Shown here: positions 18,830-26,950 of the stretch, in pieces
Layout: each line of letters opens with the position of its first letter
How positions within the stretch are numbered: position 1 is the stretch's first letter
From: Altererythrobacter sp.
GTDB taxonomy: Bacteria > Pseudomonadota > Alphaproteobacteria > Sphingomonadales > Sphingomonadaceae
DNA: 44,958 nt
NCBI GenBank assembly: GCA_013002295.1
Contig: JABDKI010000064.1
Location: forward strand, 1 to 44,958
Direction of reading: 5' to 3'
The notes under the pieces: model-generated
What the model saw: only the letters and a program-made list of their open reading frames with translations
What the model was told of the DNA's origin: nothing
The model's database searches: none
Translations under genes and position numbers: made by a program

Positions 18830-18847
18830 GGCAATTGCAGCAAGTCT

Positions 18848-20107
18848 ATGGACCATTTCGCACTCAAAGATGGCGCGTTGCACGCCGAAGATGTGGCATT
18901 GTCACGTATCGCCGAGGAAGTCGGCACACCTGTCTATGTCTATTCGCGGGCGACGCTGGAACGCCACGCACGCGTCTTCCGCGAAGGCTTGGCCGATGTA
19001 CCCAACAAACTGATCGCTTTTGCGGTGAAGTCCAACCCCAACCTGGCCGTGCTCAAGGTCTTGCAGAGTCAGGGTTTCGGTGCAGATGTCGTATCGGGTG
19101 GAGAGCTGAACCGCGCGCTGGCCGCCGGCATGACCCCGGATATGATCGTATTCTCAGGCGTGGGCAAGACCCGCGCGGAGCTTGAGCTGGGCCTCGGCAA
19201 GGGCATCGGCCAATTCAATATTGAATCGCGCGAAGAGGGACGTGAACTGGCGGAATTGGCCGCCGCACGCGGCAAACAAGCCCAAGCGTGCCTGCGCATC
19301 AATCCGGATGTCGATGCCAAGACGCATGAGAAGATCTCGACCGGAAAGGCTGAAAACAAGTTCGGTATTCCGCTGGTCCATACCCGCGAAGTGTTCGATG
19401 AGTTGAGCCAACTCGACGGGCTGAACCTGCGCGGAGTAGCCGTGCACATCGGCAGTCAGCTGCTCGATCTGGAACCGCTGGAAACGGCATTTGCAAAAGT
19501 CGGACAATTGGTCGCGGACTTGCGCGCCGCCGGTCACACGATCACCCATGTCGATCTCGGCGGCGGTCTGGGTGTGCCTTACAAGGATGGCGAAGTGCCC
19601 CCCTCCCCAGCGGAATATGGCGCAATGGTCGCCCACATCACGAAGGATTGGGGCGTGCACCTGACGTTCGAGCCAGGTCGCGTGATTGCTGGCAATGCGG
19701 GCATTTTGTTGACCAAAGTTGTGCGGGTGAAACGCGGCGGCAATGGCCCGCCTTTCGTGATCGTGGATGCTGCCATGAACGATCTCGCCCGCCCGGCGCT
19801 CTACGGCGCATGGCATGATTTTGATGCCGTTCAGCCGACCGGCGAGCGTATGACCGCCAATATCGTTGGCCCGATTTGCGAGACCGGCGACACCTTCGCG
19901 CGGGACCGCGAATGCGATGCATTGGCTGCCGGTGACCTGGCCGTTTTCCGCACTGCGGGGGCTTATGGAGCGACCATGGCCAGCTCTTACAATTCGCGCG
20001 GTTTCGTGGCTGAAACGCTGGTTGATGGCAACCGCTATGCGGTGGTGGCGGACCGCATTGCTGCGGCAGCGATCATGGATGCCGAGCGCGTTCCGGACTG
20101 GCTCTAA
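18848..20107 (+). CDS. lysA: Diaminopimelate decarboxylase
   Basis: Makes lysine from meso-diaminopimelate with pyridoxal phosphate. The 419-residue fold-III enzyme shows the PLP lysine in FAVKSNPNLAVLK, HIGSQL, the glycine loop DLGGGLGVPY, and GPICETGDTFARDRE with the active-site Cys. The C-terminal dimer residues lie in GAYGATMASSYN. It forms one transcription unit with argH and the lipoprotein, and its stop TAA directly abuts the ATG of the following siroheme gene (TAAATG). Confidence 0.97.
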   Translation: MDHFALKDGALHAEDVALSRIAEEVGTPVYVYSRATLERHARVFREGLADVPNKLIAFAVKSNPNLAVLKVLQSQGFGADVVSGGELNRALAAGMTPDMIVFSGVGKTRAELELGLGKGIGQFNIESREEGRELAELAAARGKQAQACLRINPDVDAKTHEKISTGKAENKFGIPLVHTREVFDELSQLDGLNLRGVAVHIGSQLLDLEPLETAFAKVGQLVADLRAAGHTITHVDLGGGLGVPYKDGEVPPSPAEYGAMVAHITKDWGVHLTFEPGRVIAGNAGILLTKVVRVKRGGNGPPFVIVDAAMNDLARPALYGAWHDFDAVQPTGERMTANIVGPICETGDTFARDRECDALAAGDLAVFRTAGAYGATMASSYNSRGFVAETLVDGNRYAVVADRIAAAAIMDAERVPDWL

Positions 20108-20905
20108 ATGATAAACTCGCTGCCGCTATTCCACTGCATCAAGGGCCAGAAAGTTCTGGTGCTGGGTGGCGGGGACGCGGCCGAACCCAAGATCCGGCTG
20201 ATCGAACGGGCCGGCGGAATTATCGAAGACGATATGCAGCGCGCCAAAGATGAAGGTGTGCGGCTCGCCTTCGTCGCCTACGAAGACGCCGAAGCATGCA
20301 AAGCGGCCGCGATCAATCTGCGCTGCGCCGGGATGCTGGTGAACGTGGTCGACATGCCGAAATTGTGTGATTTCACTACGCCGAGCATTCTGGACCGGGA
20401 CCCGGTGCTAATCGCAATTGGTACGGGCGGTGCATCTGCAGGCCTCGCCAAGCATGTCCGCTTGCGATTGGATCAGTTGCTGCCACAAACATTGGGAGCA
20501 CTCGCGAACGCTTTGTTCGGTGCCCGCGGCAGGCTACGCTCAAAGTTCCCCGACGGGACGGACAGGCGGCGCGCAATCGATACGGCTCTGCGCGAAGGGG
20601 GCGAACTGGATCCGTTTGACGCTGCTAGCGCTGAGAATGTGGACGACTGGTTGGAAAGCAGGTCAGTGGCTCCTGATGGAAGCACTTACACCATACAGCT
20701 GACAAGCAATGACCCGGAAGACCTGACGCTCAAACAAGCACGCCTGCTGGGCGTGGCGGACATCATTGTGCTGGACGGCGAGATATCTGACAGTGTCCTG
20801 GCGCGCGCACGTGCGGACGCCCAGCGCATTCTGTCAGATCAGGCCAGTGACTATTATCCCGGCCAAGCCGTTGTTCGTCTTATCAGCTGGGCTCACGCCG
20901 CATAG
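20108..20905 (+). CDS. Siroheme-synthase-type protein (precorrin-2 dehydrogenase) with a truncated SUMT tail
   Basis: A 265-residue protein. The N-terminal NAD-binding domain has VLVLGGGDAAEPKIRLIERAG as in CysG/Met8 dehydrogenase-ferrochelatases, followed by the dimerisation and ferrochelatase part to about residue 200. The last 60 residues read TSNDPEDLTLKQARLLGVAD and VLARARADAQRI. These match the first part of a uroporphyrinogen-III methyltransferase domain, which then ends. A full CysG would continue for about 200 residues. It may still oxidise precorrin-2 and insert iron for siroheme, used by sulfite or nitrite reductase, with a separate methyltransferase elsewhere. It follows lysA without a gap, and its end overlaps a minus-strand remnant by 13 bases. 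Confidence 0.85.
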   Translation: MINSLPLFHCIKGQKVLVLGGGDAAEPKIRLIERAGGIIEDDMQRAKDEGVRLAFVAYEDAEACKAAAINLRCAGMLVNVVDMPKLCDFTTPSILDRDPVLIAIGTGGASAGLAKHVRLRLDQLLPQTLGALANALFGARGRLRSKFPDGTDRRRAIDTALREGGELDPFDAASAENVDDWLESRSVAPDGSTYTIQLTSNDPEDLTLKQARLLGVADIIVLDGEISDSVLARARADAQRILSDQASDYYPGQAVVRLISWAHAA

Positions 20906-21081
20906 GCGAGCGCAGAATCTTCAATAGCCGCGAAGTAGCCGGCCATCGCCTCGCGAGACTTATCACTCAAAGAAATGAAGACCAGGCGTTTGTCAGACGT
21001 GTCGCGCACCCTTTCGAATACTCGGCCGATCCACATAGATTGATAAACTGGCTTGAAGTCCTTCTGAATCACTGGCTCCAT
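20893..21081 (-). pseudogene. Remnant of a MarR-type winged-helix regulator (C-terminal part)
   Basis: The 62-codon frame ends in a segment (FERVRDTSDKRLVFISLSDK, then SREAMAGYFAAIED) that reads like the wing and last helix of MarR-family regulators, where R-x-x-D-x-x-D-R-R and LTxxG are usual. The DNA-binding helix and the N-terminal half are absent. Bases further upstream on this strand do not supply them in any frame. It is either a decayed gene or a small protein derived from one. It overlaps the end of the siroheme gene by 13 bases. Confidence 0.5.
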
Positions 21082-21236
21082 ACCCAAAATCAATGGGTTT
21101 GCTCATGCCGATTCTTCTAGGTAATTGGAGAACTAACTAAGATCAAATACAGATCAAATCACGAATATGTATCGAATCGGACAAATATTGCTGCTGGAAT
21201 TGAACCCTTTGCTGTCTTGAGAAGACTAACACTGTG

Positions 21237-21815
21237 ATGACCGAGAAAACGCCTTTGCGGACGAAAGCCACTGCGCAATTCTATGACGAGTTGTTGGTGA
21301 CTTTGATTCAAAGCGGAGATCGCAAAGCAGCTGACCAACTTGCCAAGCGATGGCATCCACGCCTGCTCAGAACAGCGCGGCGCTATGCCAATGACGCAGG
21401 CCTGGCCGAGCAACTGACGCAAGACTGCTGGCTGGGCATTTGGCGGGGCATAGGCGGCTTGCGCGATCCATCAAGGTTCGCGCCATGGGCCTTTACCATC
21501 CTGCGCAACAAGGGCGCAAAGGTCATCAAATTTCAGATCGCCGATCGCAATCGGTTTGAAGATGCGGACGAAAAATCCGTTCCAGCTCGGCAGGAGGACA
21601 GCGTTGCGTTAGCTCAAGCATTCGCGACATTGTCTCCCGATCAAAGGCTGGTTGCGCATTTGCACTTTGTCGAAGGACTGACCATTCAAGAAATCGCCAA
21701 GGTCCAAGACATCCCGATCGGAACAGCCAAGTCCCGCCTGTTTCATGCTCGACAGAAGTTGAAAACCGCTCTTACCTCGGAAGCAGACACAGAACTCAAA
21801 GGAGAAACCGCATGA
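21237..21815 (+). CDS. ECF-type RNA polymerase sigma factor
   Basis: A 192-residue sigma-70-family protein with region 2 (ARRYANDAGLAEQLTQDCWLGIWRG region, about 60-110) and region 4 (LSPDQRLVAHLHFVEGLTIQEI, then a helix-turn-helix IPIGTAKSRLFHARQKL). No region 1 or 3 is present, as in extracytoplasmic-function sigma factors. The following small membrane gene overlaps by four bases and is a likely membrane-bound regulator. The ATG at 21237 is adjacent to a GTG at 21234, and either may be used. No clear -35/-10 autoregulatory promoter could be identified. Confidence 0.9.
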   Translation: MTEKTPLRTKATAQFYDELLVTLIQSGDRKAADQLAKRWHPRLLRTARRYANDAGLAEQLTQDCWLGIWRGIGGLRDPSRFAPWAFTILRNKGAKVIKFQIADRNRFEDADEKSVPARQEDSVALAQAFATLSPDQRLVAHLHFVEGLTIQEIAKVQDIPIGTAKSRLFHARQKLKTALTSEADTELKGETA

Positions 21816-22192
21816 CCAATATCGACGAACGCATACGCGGCGCACTGAGCGAAGATGATCGCGAATTCCTGGCCTCTATCGATGAAGATCGCGGCATGTT
21901 TCAGCAGATCGGTGACAGCTGGCACGGACCGCTGGGCAATTGGGCTCGGTTCAGCTTTGCGCTCGCGATTGTTATCGGACTCAGCCTAGCTTACGTTGTC
22001 TATCGCGCATTCGCCGCGGACACGACCGACGCTCTTCTCGGATGGGGACTCACCTGCCTGGCGCTACTCATCATGCAGGGTTTTCTGAAAGAGTGGATGT
22101 TTGCGCGCATGAACATGATCAGCATTTTGAAAGAGGTCAAACGGCTACAGCTACAGATCGCTATGCTGAACGAGAGCGACGGTAAAGGCTGA
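21812..22192 (+). CDS. Small membrane protein, probable partner or anti-sigma of the ECF factor (DUF6768-like)
   Basis: A 126-residue protein with an acidic N-terminus (ERIRGALSEDDREFLASIDE), then two membrane segments at about residues 45-68 (ARFSFALAIVIGLSLAYVVY) and 75-95 (LLGWGLTCLALLIMQGF). A basic, coiled C-terminal tail follows. It is coupled to the sigma factor by an ATGA overlap. Sphingomonad ECF genes often have such a downstream two-span protein. A role in holding or tuning the sigma factor is inferred from position, and it lacks a recognisable zinc-binding anti-sigma motif. Confidence 0.7.
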   Translation: MTNIDERIRGALSEDDREFLASIDEDRGMFQQIGDSWHGPLGNWARFSFALAIVIGLSLAYVVYRAFAADTTDALLGWGLTCLALLIMQGFLKEWMFARMNMISILKEVKRLQLQIAMLNESDGKG

Positions 22193-22228
22193 CAGTGTTC
22201 GCGTCACAGCGACAACAGCATCATCACC

Positions 22229-22280
22229 AAAAAAGCCCCTGCCCCGTCGCATAGCGTTGATGCCATGCTACAGCGCAGGG
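22229..22280 (-). terminator. Strong intrinsic terminator 180 bases after purA
   Basis: Read on the minus strand, GCATGGC (22262-22268) pairs with GCTATGC (22249-22255). An outer helix CCCTGC/GCAGGG (22275-22280 with 22237-22242) is joined by short partly paired flanks. A run of six T's (22229-22234 on the plus strand as A's) follows two bases later. This ends minus-strand transcripts coming from purA or from an RNA gene in between. Confidence 0.75.
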
Positions 22281-22460
22281 ATTTATGCCAAAGAGTGGGT
22301 CAGGAAACAGAACCGCGAGTTTGGCCCGCGCGGTCTGCCTTACTTGGGGGGTGCTCTGCCCAAGAGACTCTCGTCACTGAATGTGTGCTACGCCGAGACC
22401 TCCCCCGCCGCAATCCGATGCAATACGTAGCTAGGCCGGTTTCGCCGCCGGGCGACCTCA
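22281..22460 (-). other. Structured 3' region of purA or small RNA candidate
   Basis: About 180 bases between the purA stop and the terminator. On the minus strand it can form CAGACCGCG with CGCGGTTCTG (one bulged base) and CTTGGG with CCCAAG, both tight hairpins. A 3' untranslated region of this length and structure may release a small RNA, or the segment may be independently transcribed. I do not recognise a family. On the plus strand a 56-codon frame crosses it (22260 to about 22430) but has no ribosome site. Confidence 0.4.
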
Positions 22461-23750
22461 TCAATCCAGGAACGGATCGCGCACCAGGATTGTATCGTCG
22501 CGTTCAGGGCTGGTCGAGACCAGCGCGACCGGCGTTTCAATTAGCTCCTGAATGCGCTGGATGTACTTGATCGCGTTGGCAGGCAGATCGGCCCAACTGC
22601 GCGCACCGGCGGTGCTTTCGTTCCAGCCTTCCAGCTCTTCATAAATCGGCTCAACCTCTGCCTGGTCGCCGGCGTGGCTGGGCAGATAGTCCATAACATT
22701 GTTACGCAAGCGATAGCCGGTGCAGATCTTCACCGTTTCCAGCCCGTCCAGCACGTCAATCTTAGTCAGAGCAATCCCGGTCACGCCGCTGATCGCGCAG
22801 CTTTGGCGCACAATCACCGCATCGAACCAGCCCACGCGACGCTGCCGCCCGGTGACGGTGCCAAACTCATGGCCACGCTCACCCAGCCGTTGGCCGACAT
22901 CATCGTCGAGCTCGGTCGGGAACGGGCCGCTACCCACACGCGTGGTGTAGGCCTTCACGATACCGAGAACGAAGCCCGCGCTGCCCGGCCCCAGCCCTGA
23001 GCCTGATGCTGCCGTGCCGCTTACCGTGTTGGAGCTGGTCACGAACGGATAGGTACCGTGATCGACATCGAGCAACACGCCTTGCGCGCCCTCGAAAAGT
23101 ATCTTCGCGCCCGCCTTGCGTACTTTCTTCAAACGCTTCCAAACCGGTTGCGCGAACTGCTGCACAAACGGAGCAATCTCTTTCAGATCGTCCAGCAGGC
23201 GCTGACGATCCACCGGCGGTTGATCGAAACCAGCACGCAGCGCGTCATGATGCGCGCAAAGCCGATCAAGTTGGGTGTCCAGACTGTCGAGATGCGCCAA
23301 GTCACACACGCGGATTGCGCGGCGACCCACCTTATCCTCATAGGCCGGGCCAATGCCGCGCCCGGTCGTGCCAATCTTGCCTGATCCCGCGGCGGTTTCG
23401 CGCAGGCCATCCAGATCGCGGTGGATCGGCAGGATCAGCGGGCAATTGTCCGCAACCGCCAGATTGTCATCGCTGATCGCAACGCCCTGCCCCTCCAGCT
23501 TCTGCACTTCATCGCGCAGCGCCCACGGGTCCAGCACCACACCATTGCCGATCATGCTCAGCGTGCCCGATACGATACCCGATGGCAGCAGGCTCAGCTT
23601 ATAGGTTGTGCCATCCACCACCAGCGTGTGTCCGGCATTGTGTCCGCCCTGGAAGCGCACAACCGCGTCCGCGCGGCTCGCGAGCCAATCGACGATCTTG
23701 CCTTTGCCTTCATCGCCCCATTGAGCGCCAATAACAGTGACGTTAGCCAT
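22461..23750 (-). CDS. purA: Adenylosuccinate synthase
   Basis: Joins IMP and aspartate using GTP, the first committed step to AMP. The 429-residue protein begins with [19 protein letters not shown], the GTP-binding GDEGKGK loop, and contains [44 protein letters not shown] and the C-terminal TKIDVLDGL. It is the last gene of the minus-strand block serC-serA-hisZ-purA, separated from hisZ by 385 bases. The region in front of its start has a GGGGCG/CGCCCC hairpin (23824-23840). Confidence 0.97.
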   Translation of the reverse strand: MANVTVIGAQWGDEGKGKIVDWLASRADAVVRFQGGHNAGHTLVVDGTTYKLSLLPSGIVSGTLSMIGNGVVLDPWALRDEVQKLEGQGVAISDDNLAVADNCPLILPIHRDLDGLRETAAGSGKIGTTGRGIGPAYEDKVGRRAIRVCDLAHLDSLDTQLDRLCAHHDALRAGFDQPPVDRQRLLDDLKEIAPFVQQFAQPVWKRLKKVRKAGAKILFEGAQGVLLDVDHGTYPFVTSSNTVSGTAASGSGLGPGSAGFVLGIVKAYTTRVGSGPFPTELDDDVGQRLGERGHEFGTVTGRQRRVGWFDAVIVRQSCAISGVTGIALTKIDVLDGLETVKICTGYRLRNNVMDYLPSHAGDQAEVEPIYEELEGWNESTAGARSWADLPANAIKYIQRIQELIETPVALVSTSPERDDTILVRDPFLD

Positions 23751-24012
23751 GCTTACACCTTACCCCCTGCCCGGGGGATCCTCGCAGTCCTTCGACAGGA
23801 CTCGACTACGGGATGTGGATAGAGGGGCGAGATGCGCCCCGAATGCGGTGCGGTCGTTAGTGCGGTGCGTAGGGACGAGTCAAGCACGGCCTCCGCATCA
23901 TCCCAAATCCTACAGCATGAACACCTTGGAACACTGTCCATGGGCGAAAAAGCTTCCACGCCTAATTCTACTCTTTTTGCTAACAAACAGCAACTTGAGA
24001 GGTGGAATCGCA
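23751..24012. other. Non-coding leader of purA with GC-rich hairpins
   Basis: Between purA and the DUF1501 remnant. Seen here are CCCC/GGGG around 23764-23778, AGTCC/GGACT around 23787-23806 (of the CTTCGACAGG type common in intergenic DNA), and GGGGCG (23824-23829) with CGCCCC (23835-23840). No protein gene is evident and no promoter was assigned. Confidence 0.4.
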
Positions 24013-24135
24013 CATTCAGTTGACGAGTATTCGGCAACCCTGGCGCAGTGGTTTGGCGTCTCCGCATCCGAACTTCCTAGGGTGTCCCCCAACATCGGGA
24101 ACTTCGGAACCAGCAATCTCGGGATTATGGGATAG
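24013..24135 (+). pseudogene. C-terminal remnant of a DUF1501 protein
   Basis: A 40-codon tail on the plus strand reads DEYSATLAQWFGVSASELP and then PNIGNFGTSNLGIMG before a TAG stop. This is the characteristic end of DUF1501 proteins (twin-arginine-exported, often paired with DUF1800), where EYGATLAxWFGV and NFxxxxLGFM occur. The several hundred residues expected before it are absent, and the frame upstream is unrelated. The stop codon directly abuts the hisZ stop on the other strand. Confidence 0.7.
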
Positions 24136-25242
24136 TTAGAGCACGGTTAGCACGCCACCAATCAGCTGGTGCGTACAACCTAGAGCCGCTGGATCTTCGC
24201 CATCGGAAATCTGTGCAAGCGTACGATAACCTTCTGTGCGGAGCTCCGCTGCTTTGGTCGCATCATGGCCTTTGGCAAGGTATACGAAAGCACTTGTATC
24301 GCTCTGGCGGCGAGCTTTGATCATCTGATCAACATAGAGCGTAAAACCTGTTGCAGGCTCTTCACTTCCGCCAACCTTGTAAGTGCCGCCACGGCCCAAC
24401 GCGCCGCGAATTCCATCGGCATATAGCGTAAAGCCGAACCAGCTTTGGTACTCAAAGCCGTGGCGTTCGGTCGGATCAAGCGTAGCGCGAGCCACGCTGC
24501 CGACACCCTCTGCAATTGCTTCCAAAGCCTTGATACGGCTCGACAATGCACCACCAGCGTCAATGGCACACAGTTTCTCGAGAGCGTCAGACAATGGCCC
24601 CGTAGCATAAAGCAATGGTAGATAGGCATCGCCGCCGGCCGCTTTCAGTCCGCCAGCATCCTTCATATCCAACTCGCGGCGCACGGCATCAACTTGGTCC
24701 GGTGCGAGCGGCAAGGCTTTCTCCGCGAGTGTATCGACCAGATCAGGCAGCGTGAAATCGACTGAGATGCCCGTTAGGCCAGCCGCAGACAGAGTTTCAA
24801 TCGCCAGAGACACGACCTCGCTGGCGGCGGCCACTGTGTCCGCGCCAATCAATTCAGCGCCAAGCTGAATACGTTCACGAGCTGGTGCGAGCTGATCCGC
24901 CTTGATCTGCGCCGTTTCACCACAATAGGCCAGCCGCAGTGGACGCGGCGTACCAGCCATGCTGGTCGCTGCGATCCGGCCGATTTGCGGTGTGATGTCA
25001 CTGCGCAAAGCAAGTGTACGCAGACTGACCGGATCGACGAATCGGAACATTCGGCGCGGCTGAACACCGTCCATGCGGCCCGCAAGCGACTTCTCGAATT
25101 CGATCAGCGGCGGCCGCACGCGATCATAGCCATGGCTCCACAGCACATCGAGCGAAGTTCGCATCGCACGTGTGATCGCCTCCGCTTCACGCGGCAGTTT
25201 GTCTTCGAGCCCTTCAGGCAGCAAGTCATCTGGTTTAGTCAT
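24136..25242 (-). CDS. hisZ: ATP phosphoribosyltransferase regulatory subunit
   Basis: A catalytically inactive paralogue of histidyl-tRNA synthetase that, with short-form HisG, starts histidine synthesis. The 368-residue protein shows class-II motif 2-like RSDITPQIGRIAAT, the LRLAYCGETAQI region, an altered motif 3 (GRGGTYKVGG), and no anticodon-binding domain. Its presence implies that this organism uses the short HisG, encoded elsewhere. It lies 28 bases after serA on the same strand, so it is probably co-transcribed. Confidence 0.93.
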   Translation of the reverse strand: MTKPDDLLPEGLEDKLPREAEAITRAMRTSLDVLWSHGYDRVRPPLIEFEKSLAGRMDGVQPRRMFRFVDPVSLRTLALRSDITPQIGRIAATSMAGTPRPLRLAYCGETAQIKADQLAPARERIQLGAELIGADTVAAASEVVSLAIETLSAAGLTGISVDFTLPDLVDTLAEKALPLAPDQVDAVRRELDMKDAGGLKAAGGDAYLPLLYATGPLSDALEKLCAIDAGGALSSRIKALEAIAEGVGSVARATLDPTERHGFEYQSWFGFTLYADGIRGALGRGGTYKVGGSEEPATGFTLYVDQMIKARRQSDTSAFVYLAKGHDATKAAELRTEGYRTLAQISDGEDPAALGCTHQLIGGVLTVL

Positions 25243-25270
25243 TGCACGCCGGCGCTTGCCCTATCCCCGA

Positions 25271-26854
25271 TTAGAATTCCAGCGCTTTGACCAATTTCAC
25301 ACCCTCGATTTCAGTTGCCTGAGCGATCACATCGTTAGGGATTTTCTGATCGAGACTGAGCAGAAGCACGGCTTCGCCACCTGCAGCTCGGCGGCCCAGG
25401 TTGAACGTTCCGATATTGATATCATGCGACCCAAGCAGTGTGCCGATCCGTCCGATGAAGCCCGGCTTATCGTCATTGACAACATAAAGCATGTGACCGC
25501 TCAGCTCGGCCTCGATACCGATCCCAAAGATTTCCACTAGCCGCGGGGCTTCGTTTCCGAACAGCGTTCCGGCCACTGAACGCGGTCCGTCGGCGGTCTG
25601 TACCGTTACGCGGATCAGAGTGTTGAACGCCCCTTCGCGCGACTGGCGCACTTCGCTAACTTCCAGCCCGCGTTCCTTCGCGAGATATGGCGCGTTGACC
25701 ATATTCACCGTGTCTGAATAGCGGCGCATAAAGCCCGCCAGGACCGCGCCCGTGATGGGCTTTCCGTTGAGCTCGGCAGCGGCACCTTCGCGCTCAATGC
25801 TGATTTTTTCAAGATTGCCGTGCGCGAGTTGCCCAACAAGCGATCCGAGCGCCTCTGCAAGGCCCATATACGGCTTCAGTTTCGGCGCTTCTTCCGCGCT
25901 GAGCGAAGGCATGTTGAGAGCATTGGTTACGCCGCCATTGACCAGATAATCGCTGATCTGTTCGGCAACCTGCAGCGCCACATTCACCTGAGCCTCTGTG
26001 GTCGAAGCGCCAAGGTGCGGCGTACAGATGAAGTTGGGCGCGCCGAAAAGCGGATTGTCCTTGGCCGGCTCGGTTTCGAACACGTCGAGCGCAGCTGCGG
26101 CAACTTGGCCGCTTTCCAAGCAATCCTTCAGCGCTGCCTCGTCGATCAATCCGCCACGTGCGCAATTGACGATACGGATACCGGGCTTGGCATTTTCGAG
26201 CCGTTCGCGGCTCAGGATATTTCGAGTTTGATCGGTGAGCGGCGTGTGTAGTGAGACGAAATCGGCCCTGCTAAGTAACGTATCCAAATCGACCTTCTCA
26301 ATACCAAGCTCGACCGCGCGTTCCTCAGTAAGAAAGGGATCGTAGGCGATGACCTTCATCTTCAAGCCTTGTGCGCGGCTCGCAACGATTGAACCGATGT
26401 TACCGGCCCCGATCAGGCCCAGGGTCTTGCCCGTCACTTCAACGCCCATGAAGTCTTTCTTGGGCCATTCGCCAGCTTGCGTGCGCGTATTCGCCGCGGG
26501 GATTTGGCGCGCCAGAGCCATGACCATCGCAATGGCATGCTCCGCCGTTGTGATCGAGTTGCCGAACGGCGTGTTCATGACAACTACACCTTTGCTTGAG
26601 GCGTAAGGGATATCGACATTGTCGACACCGATACCTGCACGGCCAATCACCTTCAGGTTGGTCGCCGCATCCAGGATTTCTTTTGTCACAGTGGTCGACG
26701 AACGGATCGCGAGTCCATCATACTGGCCAATGATCTCGGCCAATTGCTCAGGCGTGTGATCAGTGATCACATCCACATTGCAGCCGCGTTCTTCGAAGAT
26801 ACGCGTGGCATTCGGGTCCATCTTATCAGAGATGAGTACTTTAGGTTTGGTCAT
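25271..26854 (-). CDS. serA: D-3-phosphoglycerate dehydrogenase
   Basis: Oxidises 3-phosphoglycerate with NAD+, the first step of serine synthesis. The 527-residue long form has the NAD loop GLIGAGNIGSIVASRAQG, the catalytic region VNCARGGLIDEAAL, the His of CTPHLGASTTEAQ, an intervening domain, and a C-terminal ACT domain (DKPGFIGRIGTLLGSHDINI) for serine feedback. The ATG at 26854 follows AGGATC. An in-frame ATG 14 codons upstream lacks support. serC lies 96 bases upstream on the same strand. Confidence 0.97.
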   Translation of the reverse strand: MTKPKVLISDKMDPNATRIFEERGCNVDVITDHTPEQLAEIIGQYDGLAIRSSTTVTKEILDAATNLKVIGRAGIGVDNVDIPYASSKGVVVMNTPFGNSITTAEHAIAMVMALARQIPAANTRTQAGEWPKKDFMGVEVTGKTLGLIGAGNIGSIVASRAQGLKMKVIAYDPFLTEERAVELGIEKVDLDTLLSRADFVSLHTPLTDQTRNILSRERLENAKPGIRIVNCARGGLIDEAALKDCLESGQVAAAALDVFETEPAKDNPLFGAPNFICTPHLGASTTEAQVNVALQVAEQISDYLVNGGVTNALNMPSLSAEEAPKLKPYMGLAEALGSLVGQLAHGNLEKISIEREGAAAELNGKPITGAVLAGFMRRYSDTVNMVNAPYLAKERGLEVSEVRQSREGAFNTLIRVTVQTADGPRSVAGTLFGNEAPRLVEIFGIGIEAELSGHMLYVVNDDKPGFIGRIGTLLGSHDINIGTFNLGRRAAGGEAVLLLSLDQKIPNDVIAQATEIEGVKLVKALEF

Positions 26855-26950
26855 GCTAATGATCCTTTGCGTGCTCTTGCGGAAGCAAGGGCCCAAAATT
26901 TCGGATAATCTCGAACTGGCACTGGGTTTCTGCTTCTGCAGAAATTCACA

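Noticed and set aside
22260-22430. A 56-codon plus-strand frame starting MPCYSAG between the small membrane gene and purA
   Set aside because: It lacks a ribosome site and overlaps the hairpins and the terminator on the other strand. Chance openness is more likely.
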